DNA of 60,415 nt from Nocardiopsis terrae (GTDB lineage Bacteria; Actinomycetota; Actinomycetes; Streptosporangiales; Streptosporangiaceae), in contig NZ_BMXJ01000007.1 in the NCBI RefSeq assembly GCF_014651695.1, positions 18,084-78,498 of the forward strand, written 5' to 3'. The position numbers and the translations under genes are program-made. The notes beneath the pieces were generated by a model. It worked only from the letters and a program-made list of their open reading frames with translations, had not been told where the DNA came from and did not search any database. Below, piece by piece: positions 23,915-32,252 of this stretch. Positions within the stretch are counted from its first letter, which is position 1; each line of letters begins with the position of its first letter.

Positions 23915-24433
23915 GTGGGCGGGAAGCAGGCCGTGGTCGAGACCGGGCGGCTACGGCTGGAGCCCCTGGCGGCCGGGCACGCCGACGACGTGGTTGAGCT
24001 GTTCGGCGACCCCGCGATGAGCGCCCATCTCGGCGCGGACCTCTCGACGGGCGGACTGGCCCGGACCATGGTCGACAACCGGCTGGCCTACGACGGGCCC
24101 CCGGAGCTCGGCCACTGGGCGATCCTCGGCCAGGGGCGGGTGGTCGGCCTGGCGCATCTGCGGCCCTCCCGGGAACTCCCGGGGGACCTGCCGGAGATCG
24201 GTTGGTACCTGGGCCGCCGGTACGGGGGGAGGGGGCTGGCGACCGAAGCCGCGCGGGCCCTGCTGCACCACGGACTGGACGGGCTCGGGCTCGCCTCGGT
24301 CTGGGCGCTGGTCCACGTCGACAACGTTCCCAGCCTCCGGTTGGCCGAGCGGCTGGGCTTCCTCCCCGTGGGCGAGGGTTTCCACTACGGCGGCCCGCAC
24401 CGGGTCCACGTCGCCCTGCCCGACCGCGTCTGA
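23915..24433 (+). CDS. GNAT family acetyltransferase (RimJ/RimL-like)
   Basis: This 172-residue protein resembles ribosomal-protein-type acetyltransferases. It begins with ETGRLRLEPL and has the acetyl-CoA loop in LGRRYGGRGLATEAARALL near residues 93-110. Next comes VWALVHVDNVPSLRLAERLGF, where the Asn-x-x-Ser is typical of RimJ/L proteins. Substrate is unknown. The GTG start at 23915 is provisional because no ribosome-binding site is obvious. Confidence 0.83.
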   Translation: MGGKQAVVETGRLRLEPLAAGHADDVVELFGDPAMSAHLGADLSTGGLARTMVDNRLAYDGPPELGHWAILGQGRVVGLAHLRPSRELPGDLPEIGWYLGRRYGGRGLATEAARALLHHGLDGLGLASVWALVHVDNVPSLRLAERLGFLPVGEGFHYGGPHRVHVALPDRV

Positions 24434-24459
24434 GCACGGGGCCGCGTACGCCTGCGCGG

Positions 24460-24699
24460 TCAGACGACGAAGGTCCCCTTGCCGGGGAGCGTCTTGACCA
24501 GTTCCCTGTCGCGGAGTTCCTTCGTCGCGCGCCGTGCGGTTCCCACGGCAACGCCGTAGGTCTCCGCGAGCTCCCGCTCTCCGGGAAGCTTCGCCCCGGA
24601 GGGAAGGTCACCGGAGGCGATACGTGCTGCCACATGGTCGGCGAGCCCGGCGTAGACGTAGCTGTCCGGGGACGGGTCGAAGTCTGGAACCTCAGTCAT
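24460..24699 (-). CDS. Miniature GntR-family regulator 1
   Basis: At only 79 residues this is little more than a GntR winged helix (LADHVAARIASG, then LPGERELAETYGVAVGTARRA and the wing LPGKGTFVV). There is no effector domain. Such mini-GntR proteins are frequent in actinomycete accessory regions and plasmids, where they repress neighbouring genes or themselves. The ATG is fixed by the MTEVPDFDP start. A TTCATA-ACGC-TATGAA dyad 47 bases upstream is a likely operator. Confidence 0.83.
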   Translation of the reverse strand: MTEVPDFDPSPDSYVYAGLADHVAARIASGDLPSGAKLPGERELAETYGVAVGTARRATKELRDRELVKTLPGKGTFVV

Positions 24700-24742
24700 G
24701 GGAGCACCGTAGGACGTCCGTGAGCCTGGTGAAACTCCCGGC

Positions 24743-24774
24743 AGCTTCATAACGCTATGAATCGGCATGAAGCT
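24743..24774. promoter_or_regulatory. Nested dyads upstream of mini-GntR 1
   Basis: TTCATA (24746-24751) and TATGAA (24756-24761) form a perfect inverted repeat with a 4-bp spacer. AGCTTCAT (24743-24750) also pairs with ATGAAGCT (24767-24774). Three related half-sites next to the GntR gene suggest an autoregulatory operator. Confidence 0.45.
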
Positions 24775-24865
24775 CGCAGGTCGGAGGCGCAACTGCAGAT
24801 ACTGGTTGCTGACCACCCAGAGGGCTTCGTCTGCTGGCAGTGCGGAACGTCAGGGGACAGGCGCC

Positions 24866-25132
24866 TCAGCCCTCAGCTTCCGGTCGCTCCGAAACATAGG
24901 ACCCGCGTTGCGGGACGGTGTACACGTCGCCCTCCTCCACGAGGACCGCCATCGCGCGTCGGACGGTCGAGCGAGCCAGGCCGAACTCCTGCACAAGATC
25001 TTTTTCCGTGGCGATGCGTTGGCCGGGCGCCCAGTCGCCGCGAGCGATGCGCGCCCGGATGATGCCCGCCAACTGGCGATACGGCGTTACGGGGCCGTCG
25101 TGCTGGATCTCTGCGTCGGGATCAAACGTCAT
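24866..25132 (-). CDS. Miniature GntR-family regulator 2
   Basis: This 88-residue protein is a GntR winged helix without an effector domain. It has YRQLAGIIRARIARGDWAPG, then the recognition-helix segment FGLARSTVRRAMAVL and the wing VYTVPQRGSYV. It lies upstream of mini-GntR 1 in the same direction, 166 bases apart, and is only distantly similar to it. GATAC and GTATC arms around a 10-bp spacer lie at about 25174-25193, in its upstream region. It probably controls the divergent small hypothetical genes. Confidence 0.83.
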   Translation of the reverse strand: MTFDPDAEIQHDGPVTPYRQLAGIIRARIARGDWAPGQRIATEKDLVQEFGLARSTVRRAMAVLVEEGDVYTVPQRGSYVSERPEAEG

Positions 25133-25295
25133 GCTCCGAAGCTATTCGTGCCTAGTCAAGGCGATCCCAAGAGATACAAGGCTAGACGTATCGATGCGAG
25201 TCGATGCACTAAGAAGGTCCGCGCATAGCGGGACCCCGGCGGCGTGCTACCAACACGCCCCGGGGCCGTGGCCGACCTGATGAAAGCAGGACGAC

Positions 25296-25718
25296 ATGCC
25301 CAACCCTATTGCTTTGCTGTGCCTGATTTTTCGCACGGTCCGTCCCACCAGGGGTGCGCACACGAGCCCCTACGGATACCTCCGCGAACTGCTCGCGGAG
25401 CTCCGCCGCAACCGTGCGCGTCGGGTGCGCCGCTATGCGGAAACAGTCCCTTTCATCGCTGACACCGGACCGAGTACGGAACCGGCCCCGCCCGTCCCCG
25501 CTCCGCGCCAGCCCGCCGACGACCTGCGGCGCACGCTGGTTCCCGTTCCCGCCGACCACGGCCCCCGGGTGGGCCCGTACGCCGTGCAGGCTCCGGCCGA
25601 CCTCGTGCGGGGCTACTACCGCGAGTGGGAGCGCGAGGACGCACTCCGCCGATTGGACCGGTCCCGGCCGGGTGTGGCCGTGCTCCACACCATCGCTGAG
25701 CACGGGGAGGCCGCATGA
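25296..25718 (+). CDS. Small hypothetical protein, divergent from mini-GntR 2
   Basis: This 140-residue, Arg/Pro-rich protein starts MPNPIALLCLIFRTVRP and has a basic region of about 15 residues (RELLAELRRNRARRVRRYAE). A proline-rich middle follows, then a helical C-terminal third (RGYYREWEREDALRRLDR). I do not recognise a domain, although this composition is typical of small proteins beside GntR or XRE regulators in Nocardiopsis-like genomes. The stop overlaps the ATG of the next frame at 25715 (ATGA). Confidence 0.62.
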   Translation: MPNPIALLCLIFRTVRPTRGAHTSPYGYLRELLAELRRNRARRVRRYAETVPFIADTGPSTEPAPPVPAPRQPADDLRRTLVPVPADHGPRVGPYAVQAPADLVRGYYREWEREDALRRLDRSRPGVAVLHTIAEHGEAA

Positions 25719-25794
25719 CGACCGCGAACCACGGCGCTCACGAGCTCGACAGCACGGGCACGGGGCTTGGGGCCCCGAGCTCCCGACGGACATC

Positions 25795-26121
25795 ATGGTG
25801 GCGGAGGTGTCCCGCTTGCTCGCGACGCCCGGGACTTACGGGGACAGTGCGGCCAACCTCCGCCGCGCCGACAGTGCGTTCGACGTCCTCGACCGACTGA
25901 TGCGCGACGGCGCCCCACTCCCGTCCCGCTGGCCGGTGGAACGGGACGGGAACGGACACGAACACGTGACCGTGCTCTATGACTCCGTGTCCGAGTCGCT
26001 CCGCGAGGTGGGCGGGCCCTTGCGGTCCTTCGCCTCGCTGCGCCGCGCGGTCGCGGACTGGCACGAGCTCGACACCGTGCTGCGCTCAGGGGGACCGCTC
26101 CCCGAACCCTGGCAGCGGTAG
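25795..26121 (+). CDS. Small hypothetical protein, possibly frameshifted at its 5' end
   Basis: This frame gives 108 residues beginning MVAEVSRLLATPGTYGDSAA, a mostly helical, acidic-basic mix without a recognised domain. An ATG at 25715 overlapping the previous stop opens a frame (MTTANHGAHELDSTGTG) that fails after about 23 codons. A -1 shift near 25765-25775 would join it to this one (WGPELPTDIMVAEV). The natural gene may therefore start at 25715 and be broken by a small indel. Confidence 0.55.
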   Translation: MVAEVSRLLATPGTYGDSAANLRRADSAFDVLDRLMRDGAPLPSRWPVERDGNGHEHVTVLYDSVSESLREVGGPLRSFASLRRAVADWHELDTVLRSGGPLPEPWQR

Positions 26122-26127
26122 CCGCCC

Positions 26128-26172
26128 GGGAGAGGGGTCCCGCCGGCACCACAGCCGGCGGGCCCCTCTCCC
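26128..26172. terminator. Strong bidirectional terminator
   Basis: A 19-bp stem with a single T bulge and a 6-nt ACCACA loop lies between the convergent small hypothetical and the secreted hydrolase. It is the longest hairpin of its kind I saw in the window. Confidence 0.8.
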
Positions 26173-26182
26173 ATCGGTCGGG

Positions 26183-27556
26183 CTACCACCAGGGGTAGCT
26201 GGCCTCCAGCGCACTCCTACGGGACTCGTGCGCGTCCTCGTGCCGGATGTAGCCCTCGCGCCGGGCCTCGTTCACGGTCTGGAGCACCTGGGCGGCGTAC
26301 CCTCCCCGGCGCGGGTACAGCTCCCGCAGGGTCTCCTCCTCGAAGGGGACGTGGGTGCCCAGCAGGACGCAGAACGGGTCGCCGGTGTTGTCGCCGTGGT
26401 TGAGCGCGGTGGCGACCTCGTGTTCCACCAGCCGGATCCCGCCGAGTTGGTTGCCGTGCTCGTCACGGTTCGCCGTGGTGGCGTCGTCCCACTCCAGGCG
26501 CGGCGCCACCGGGGGCGCCGTACCGCCCTCGACCCAGTCGATCACGTGGTCGTAGGCCGCGTTCAGCACGTAGTGGAACGGGACCCGGCTGTACGGGGGC
26601 CGGTCGCACCGCTGCGGTTCGGTCCCCGGGTTCTCCCGGGCGATGAGCGGGGCGAAGGTGCGGTACTCGGTGTGGCCCACGTGCGCGGTCCCGGCGACCT
26701 CCCATCGGCGGAAGTGCTCCGAGTCCGGCTCCCGGCTCTGGGCCCTGAACCGGACGTCGGTCTCCGCTATGAGCCGCATGACCGGTGTGGTGCTCTCGTC
26801 CAGCGCGGTCGAGGCCCCGTGGATCACGAAGGCGTCGACGGCCTCGTGGTCGGGGTGGAACCGGTTGTGGTACTCGGCCAGGTACCCGGCCGACTGTGAG
26901 TGCCCGGTGGCGACGACCGTGTCGACGCCGAACCCGGGCAGCGGGTCGACGCCCAACGGCGCACGCAGGGCCCTCGCGGTCTGGGAGTAGATGTCGAACG
27001 CCGGGGCGTCGGACAGTTCCGGGCCCCCGACGGTCAGGTCCCCGTAACGGCCGGGGTCCCAGGCGCGGAGGGCGTCGACCCCGACCCACTGGGCGGAGAG
27101 CCCCACCCAGACGTGCCCCTCGTCCATGAAGTACTCGTGGGACAGGAACCAGTCGATCTCGATGTCCTGGCCGAAACTGACGTTGTTCCACTCCAGGAAG
27201 GCGGCTCCGCTGAAGTCGTCGGCTCGGGCGGGGCGCCGGACGACCATCCGGGTGAGGTAGGGGACGGGCCCCGCGTCGGGGTGTTCGGCGGTGCCTTCGA
27301 GGAGGAACTCCTCCTCGACGTAGTCGTGCGCGGCGAGGTCCGCCTCGATGGGGTCGCCCTCCTGGATCGGTGGGACCTCGGGGCCGTCGGCGGACATGAA
27401 GGGATAGGAGTCGGCGGTGACGGGGACCGGGCCGGACACGGTGGCGGTGGCGCCGTCCACGGGTTCGGCCCGGGCCGGTACCGCTCCGAGCAGACCGAGG
27501 GAGACGGTCGGTGCGAGCAGGAGGGCGCCGAAACGACGGGGGGATCGGGGGGACAT
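26183..27556 (-). CDS. Secreted alpha/beta-hydrolase-domain protein
   Basis: This 457-residue protein has a signal peptide with a twin-arginine-like start (MSPRSPRRFGALLLAP) and an ARAEP cleavage region near residue 30. The hydrolase domain carries the nucleophile elbow GHSQSAG and a late His-containing TGDPFCVLLGTHVPF region. Overall it fits the alpha/beta-hydrolase-domain family found in actinomycete secretomes, with unknown substrate. GAGGTGA lies 9 bases before the ATG at 27556, so I prefer that to the GTG at 27568. Confidence 0.82.
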   Translation of the reverse strand: MSPRSPRRFGALLLAPTVSLGLLGAVPARAEPVDGATATVSGPVPVTADSYPFMSADGPEVPPIQEGDPIEADLAAHDYVEEEFLLEGTAEHPDAGPVPYLTRMVVRRPARADDFSGAAFLEWNNVSFGQDIEIDWFLSHEYFMDEGHVWVGLSAQWVGVDALRAWDPGRYGDLTVGGPELSDAPAFDIYSQTARALRAPLGVDPLPGFGVDTVVATGHSQSAGYLAEYHNRFHPDHEAVDAFVIHGASTALDESTTPVMRLIAETDVRFRAQSREPDSEHFRRWEVAGTAHVGHTEYRTFAPLIARENPGTEPQRCDRPPYSRVPFHYVLNAAYDHVIDWVEGGTAPPVAPRLEWDDATTANRDEHGNQLGGIRLVEHEVATALNHGDNTGDPFCVLLGTHVPFEEETLRELYPRRGGYAAQVLQTVNEARREGYIRHEDAHESRRSALEASYPWW

Positions 27557-27684
27557 CCGCAGGTTCACCTCAGGAGTGGTTCGGTGTTGCGTGGATGCTA
27601 GGCCGGGGTGTCCGGGGCGACAAGGAGTTACGGAGCCCGCTTTTCCTCCGCGGGCAGGACCGGTGGAAGCACCGATGGGGTCCG

Positions 27685-28623
27685 TCAGCGGAGCGCGAGG
27701 AACGCGGTGATCTCCTCCGCGGTGGGGGAGGTGGCCGGACCGCGCCGGGTGACGGCGAGAGCGGCGGCCGCGTTGGCGCGGCGGGCGGCCGCCAGCGGCG
27801 TCAGGCCCGAGGCCAGGGCGGCGGTGAACACGCCCACGTGGGCGTCGCCCGCACCGTTGGTGTCGACCGCGGTCACGGCGAAACCCGGGACCCGTCGGGG
27901 CACCGTACCCGCGGTGGCGACCAGGCAGCCCTCGGCGGAGTCGCGCAGGACCACCACCCCGGTCGGGCGGATCCGTTCGGACAGGAGCGCGGCGGCGTGT
28001 TCGAGGCCGTCGGCGTCGCGAGGGGCGACGCCGGTGACCGCGGCGGCCTCGGCGGCGCTGAGGCTGAGGACGTCGGTGCGGGCCAGCACCGGGCCCAGGG
28101 TTGCGGCGGGGATTTCACCCGCCACGGGGGCGGGGTCCAGCACAAGGCGGACCCCCTCCGGGAGCGATCCGATCCAGGTGGCCAGCTCGTCCGCGCGCGG
28201 CCCGGGCAGCAGCGAGTACCCCACCGTGTAGACGAAGTCCCCCTCCGCCGGGCACAGGGTGCGCAGGTCGGACAGGGGCAGGTCCGTCTCGGCGCCCAGG
28301 TGGGTGACGAAGGTGCGTTCCGCGGAGGAGTCGACCAGGGCCACACAGAAACCGGTGTCCTCGGGCCTGGGCGGGTGCGCCACCCCCACCCCCTCCCCGC
28401 GCAGGGCGGAGCGGACCGCATCCCCTCGGGGGCCGGTGCCGTGCGCCCCGCCGTAGACCACCTCCATGCCCGACCGGGCCGCGGCGGCGATCACGTTGAA
28501 CCCGCCGCCCGGCAGGGTTCGGGCGGTGTCGGCGAACACGCCGCCGCCCCGTTCGGGCAGGGCGTCGACGGTCATGACGACGTCGATGATCACCGGTCCC
28601 ACGTGGTGGAGGAGTCCTGACAC
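27685..28623 (-). CDS. PfkB family sugar kinase (ribokinase-like)
   Basis: This 312-residue cytosolic kinase transfers ATP phosphate to a sugar or nucleoside. The first PfkB signature region, PGGGFNVIAAAARSGMEVVYGG, lies near residues 38-60. The second, VTAVDTNGAGDAHVGVF, near residue 245 carries the anion hole and catalytic Asp. VLDPAPVAGEI and VLRDSAEGCLVA surround the ATP site. Which sugar it uses cannot be told. No transporter or pathway gene is adjacent. The GTG start has GAAAGGG about 8 bases upstream. Confidence 0.87.
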   Translation of the reverse strand: MSGLLHHVGPVIIDVVMTVDALPERGGGVFADTARTLPGGGFNVIAAAARSGMEVVYGGAHGTGPRGDAVRSALRGEGVGVAHPPRPEDTGFCVALVDSSAERTFVTHLGAETDLPLSDLRTLCPAEGDFVYTVGYSLLPGPRADELATWIGSLPEGVRLVLDPAPVAGEIPAATLGPVLARTDVLSLSAAEAAAVTGVAPRDADGLEHAAALLSERIRPTGVVVLRDSAEGCLVATAGTVPRRVPGFAVTAVDTNGAGDAHVGVFTAALASGLTPLAAARRANAAAALAVTRRGPATSPTAEEITAFLALR

Positions 28624-28830
28624 GGCGGGGCCCTTTCGTCGGGTGCGGCCGGTGGCCGGGAGCGGTCTGCGGACGGGGCGGGCGGGTCCGCCACCGGATC
28701 ATCCCGCATCATCGGCGACCGGTGTCCGGCGTCCGGGCTCAGGGCCGGTTGTCGAGTTTTTGCCGCGACGTTCCCGCACGGGAGCGGTGTCCGGCCCCAG
28801 ACTCGGAGGAGAGCAGCGACGGGAGGCAGC

Positions 28831-29667
28831 ATGATCACGACCGATTTCGTCACGGGCTCGCCCTGCTGGCTTGATCTGGGAGCCACGGACATCGAGGCCT
28901 CGGCCGACTTCTACGGGAGGGTGTTCGGCTGGCAGGCCGTGTCCGCGGGTGCCCGTATGGCCGGCTACAGGGTCATGAACTCCGACGGCGCCGCCGTGGC
29001 GGGGATCGGTCCGCGTATCGACGAGGACGAACCCCCCGAGTGGGGCGTACAGTTCTGGGTCCCCGACATCGAGGCCGCGGCCCTGCGGGCCCAGGAGCTC
29101 GGCGGGACGGTCCTGGTGGAGCCGACGGTGCTCTACGAGTTCGGCCAGCTGGCACACATCACCGACCCCCAGGGCGGCTGGTTCACGCTCTGGCAGCCCG
29201 GAACCTTCACCAGCGCGCAGGCCGTGGACCGGCCGAACACGCTCTGCTGGGTGGAGCTGTGGACACCCTCGGCGCAGGGTGCCAAGGAGTTCTACGGCGG
29301 TCTGTTCGGCTGGGAGTTCAAGGACGTCGAACTGCCCGGGGACCAGGGGACCTACTCGACGGTCCGCCCGGCGGGGCTGGGAGAGGACCGGTACTTCGGC
29401 GGACTGATGGACGTGGCGGCCGACCAGCTGCCGCAGGCCGAGGGGCGGGCCGACTGGCACCCGGTGTTCCAGGTCGCCGACTGCGACGAGGCCGTCGCCG
29501 CGGTCAAGACGGCCGGGGGCCGGGTGCACATGGGCCCCGAGGACGCGCCGGGGGTGGGGCGGCTGGCGGTGTGCTCCGACCCCTTCTCCGCCGGGTTCGT
29601 CGTGCTCGACCCGGGCGCGGGTCGGCTCCACCCGGAGGAGGGACTGGTGGGACCGGGCCGGTCCTGA
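28831..29667 (+). CDS. VOC family protein (CFP30B-like), copy 1
   Basis: This 278-residue protein has two vicinal-oxygen-chelate domains, at about 10-120 and 135-255. Each has the pattern W-x-[DE]-L followed by FYGxVFGW or FYGGLFGW. It resembles Mycobacterium tuberculosis CFP30B (Rv0577) in length, duplicated layout and the VGRLAVCSDP ending. Family members bind metals and small electrophiles; reaction here is unknown. GGGAGG precedes the ATG. The next gene is a close paralogue in tandem. Confidence 0.87.
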   Translation: MITTDFVTGSPCWLDLGATDIEASADFYGRVFGWQAVSAGARMAGYRVMNSDGAAVAGIGPRIDEDEPPEWGVQFWVPDIEAAALRAQELGGTVLVEPTVLYEFGQLAHITDPQGGWFTLWQPGTFTSAQAVDRPNTLCWVELWTPSAQGAKEFYGGLFGWEFKDVELPGDQGTYSTVRPAGLGEDRYFGGLMDVAADQLPQAEGRADWHPVFQVADCDEAVAAVKTAGGRVHMGPEDAPGVGRLAVCSDPFSAGFVVLDPGAGRLHPEEGLVGPGRS

Positions 29668-29732
29668 GGGGGCGGCCCCGGACCGTCGGCGCCCCGGGGC
29701 ACACTCGTGGGGAGTCACTACGGGAGGCAGGC

Positions 29733-30527
29733 ATGATCACCACCGACTACGTGATCGGTTCGCCCTGTTGGGTCGAGCTGACCACCTCGGACGCGGACCG
29801 CGCGGTCGAGTTCTACGGGAGGGTGTTCGGCTGGACCGCCGAGTCGGCCGGACCGGACGCCGGCGGGTACCGGAAACTCCTGTACGAGGGGGCGCTGATC
29901 GGCGGGCTCGGGCCTCGGACGGACGCGGCCCAACCCGTCACCTGGTCGGTCTACCACAACACACCGGACCTGGAGATGTCCTTCCAACGGGCCCGGGAGC
30001 TCGGCGCGACCGCCCTCGTTGAACCCGTGGACGTGATGGGGCTGGGCCGGACGGCCCACCTGGCCGACCCGCAGGGCGGGACGGTCGCGCTCTGGGAGGC
30101 CGGAACACTGCCGGGCATGGAGCGGACCGACGACCCGAACACCGTCATGTGGACCGAGCTGTGGACGCCCTCGGCGCAGGGCGCCAAGGAGTTCTACGGC
30201 GCTCTGTTCGGCTGGGAGTTCAACGACGTCGGACTGCCCGGCGGCCAGGGCGTCTACTCGACGGTCCGCCCGGCGGGGCTGGGCGGGGACCGGTACTTCG
30301 GCGGGATCATGGGCGTCGCCCCGGCCGACCTGCCGCAGACGCAGGGGCGGGCCGACTGGCACCCGGTCTTCCACGCCGCCGACTGCGACAGGTCCGCCGC
30401 CGAGGCGGAGGCCGCCGGGGGCCGGGTGTACATGGGCCCGGACGACGTACCGGGGGTGGGCCGGCTGGCGATGTGCGCCGACCCCTCCTCCGCGGTGTTC
30501 GTCCTGCTCACCCCGGACCCCGGTTAG
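29733..30527 (+). CDS. VOC family protein (CFP30B-like), copy 2
   Basis: This 264-residue tandem paralogue of the upstream gene has the same start (MITTD then GSPCW) and the same two VOC domains. Long identical or near-identical stretches occur around LWTPSAQGAKEFYG and YSTVRPAGLG. The first half has diverged more than the second. An identical GGGAGGCA ribosome-binding site precedes it. The duplication looks local, and partial gene conversion of the second domains is likely. Confidence 0.87.
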   Translation: MITTDYVIGSPCWVELTTSDADRAVEFYGRVFGWTAESAGPDAGGYRKLLYEGALIGGLGPRTDAAQPVTWSVYHNTPDLEMSFQRARELGATALVEPVDVMGLGRTAHLADPQGGTVALWEAGTLPGMERTDDPNTVMWTELWTPSAQGAKEFYGALFGWEFNDVGLPGGQGVYSTVRPAGLGGDRYFGGIMGVAPADLPQTQGRADWHPVFHAADCDRSAAEAEAAGGRVYMGPDDVPGVGRLAMCADPSSAVFVLLTPDPG

Positions 30528-30570
30528 CCCGGGCAGCGGCCCCGCCGTCGTGCGTCGGGGCCGCCCCGGG
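30528..30570. terminator. Terminator between VOC copy 2 and the acyl-CoA ligase gene
   Basis: GCGGCCCCG (30536-30544) pairs with CGGGGCCGC (30556-30564), and outer CCCGGG arms extend the stem. It sits between convergent stops. Confidence 0.65.
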
Positions 30571-30588
30571 ACGGGCCGCCGCCGTCCC

Positions 30589-32160
30589 CTACTGCCGGGA
30601 CACGGCGGAGGCGCCGCCGCGCAGTACGAACTTCTGGATCTTGCCGGTGGCGGTCTTGGGCAGCTGCCGGACGAACTCCACCTGGGTGGGGGCCTTGAAG
30701 TGCGCGAGGTTGTCGCGGGCGAAGGCGATGACCTCCTCCTCCGTCGCCGAGGCCCCCTCGCGCAGTACCACGGAGGCGCGCGGGGTCTCGCCCCAGCGTT
30801 CGTGCGGGACGCCCACGACCGCTGCCTCCAGCACCGCCGGGTGGCGCAGCAGGACCCCCTCCACCTCGACCGAGGAGATGTTCTCCCCGCCGGAGATGAT
30901 CACGTCCTTGATGCGGTCCTGGATCTCCACGTAGCCGTCCGGGTGGGTGACGGCGGCGTCGCCGGTGCGGAACCAGCCGTCACCCATCGCCTTCCCGGTG
31001 GCCTCGGGGTCGTTGTAGTAGCCCTTCATCACGACGTTGCCGCGCACGGTGATCTGGCCGACCGTGGTCCCGTCCCAGGGCACCTCGGCACCGGACCCGT
31101 CGACCACGCGGAGCTCGCCGGAGGTGATCAGCTCGACGCCCTGGCGGGCCTTGACCGCACCGCGTTCGCGTACGGGCAGGTCCCGGTGCTCGGGGCGGGG
31201 TTCGCAGACGGTGATGAAGGGCGTGGTCTCGGTGAGCCCGTACACGTGGGTGACGGTCCAGCCGAAGTCCTCCTCCAGCCGCTCGATGGTCTCGGCCGCG
31301 GGCGAGGCTCCGGCGGTGACCACGTGCACCCCGGCGGGAACGGGGCCGCGGGTGGCGTCGGGGGTGTTGGAGAGCATGATCAGCACCGTGGGGGCCGCGC
31401 ACAGCCAGGTGACCTCCTCGGTGCGGATCAGCTCGAACACCTTCGCCGGGTCCATGGCGGGCAGGCACACGTGGGTGCCTCCGGCCGCCGTGACCGTCCA
31501 GGTGTAGGTCCAGCCGTTGGCGTGGAACATCGGCAGGGTCCACAGGTACCTCTCGCCGAGCCCGATGCGCAGGTGCAGCAGGGTGCCCACCGAGTTCATG
31601 TACGCGTTGCGGTGGGTGATCATCACACCCTTGGGGCGGGCGGTGGTCCCCGAGGTGTAGTTGATGGTCAGCAGGTCCGTCTCCGCGATCTCCGGGCGTG
31701 TGAAGCCGGGGGCGGCCGCGGCGACCAGGGACTCGTAGTCCTCCCAGCCGGGGCGGGCGCCCTCCAGGGCCACGAACCGCTCCACGTCCGGCATCCGGTC
31801 GCGTACGCCGTCGACCGCGTCGAGCTGGTCGGAGTGCACGCACAGCACCTTGGCGCCGGAGTGGTTGACGATGTAGACGAAGTCGTCGGCGGTCAGGCGG
31901 AAGTTGACCGGGACGAGGACGGCGCCCAGTTGCGGCACCGCGTAGAAGGACTCCAGTTGCGCGTGGGTGTTGGGTGCGATGTAGGCGACCCGGTCGCCGT
32001 GCTCCACGCCCATGCCCTGGAGGGCGGACGACCAGCGGTCGCAGCGGTCGAAGAACTGTTCGTAGGTCAGCCGGAACTCCCTGTCGACCACCGCCTCACG
32101 CCGCGGGTACAGCCTGCGGGTGCGGCGGGCGAACTCCAGGGGGGTCAGGGTGAGTTCCAT
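30589..32160 (-). CDS. AMP-dependent acyl-CoA synthetase (FadD-like)
   Basis: This 523-residue cytosolic enzyme activates a carboxylic acid through an acyl-adenylate to its CoA thioester. The P-loop motif YTSGTTARPKGVMITHRN lies near residues 153-170. VYGLTETTPF, GWFRTGDAAV and the C-terminal hinge and catalytic Lys region KTATGKIQKF are intact. It resembles medium- to long-chain FadD-type ligases. It lies downstream of the amidohydrolase on the same strand with 92 bases between, so the two may share a catabolic role, but nothing proves a pathway. A GAGAGGG site supports the ATG at 32160. Confidence 0.9.
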   Translation of the reverse strand: MELTLTPLEFARRTRRLYPRREAVVDREFRLTYEQFFDRCDRWSSALQGMGVEHGDRVAYIAPNTHAQLESFYAVPQLGAVLVPVNFRLTADDFVYIVNHSGAKVLCVHSDQLDAVDGVRDRMPDVERFVALEGARPGWEDYESLVAAAAPGFTRPEIAETDLLTINYTSGTTARPKGVMITHRNAYMNSVGTLLHLRIGLGERYLWTLPMFHANGWTYTWTVTAAGGTHVCLPAMDPAKVFELIRTEEVTWLCAAPTVLIMLSNTPDATRGPVPAGVHVVTAGASPAAETIERLEEDFGWTVTHVYGLTETTPFITVCEPRPEHRDLPVRERGAVKARQGVELITSGELRVVDGSGAEVPWDGTTVGQITVRGNVVMKGYYNDPEATGKAMGDGWFRTGDAAVTHPDGYVEIQDRIKDVIISGGENISSVEVEGVLLRHPAVLEAAVVGVPHERWGETPRASVVLREGASATEEEVIAFARDNLAHFKAPTQVEFVRQLPKTATGKIQKFVLRGGASAVSRQ

Positions 32161-32252
32161 CGTGCCCTCTCTGTGTGGTGCTGCCTGTGGTGCTGTGACG
32201 GTGCGGTGCGTGGTGCGGCCCGGTGGCGCCGTGCCGGACGGGTCGTCCGGGT

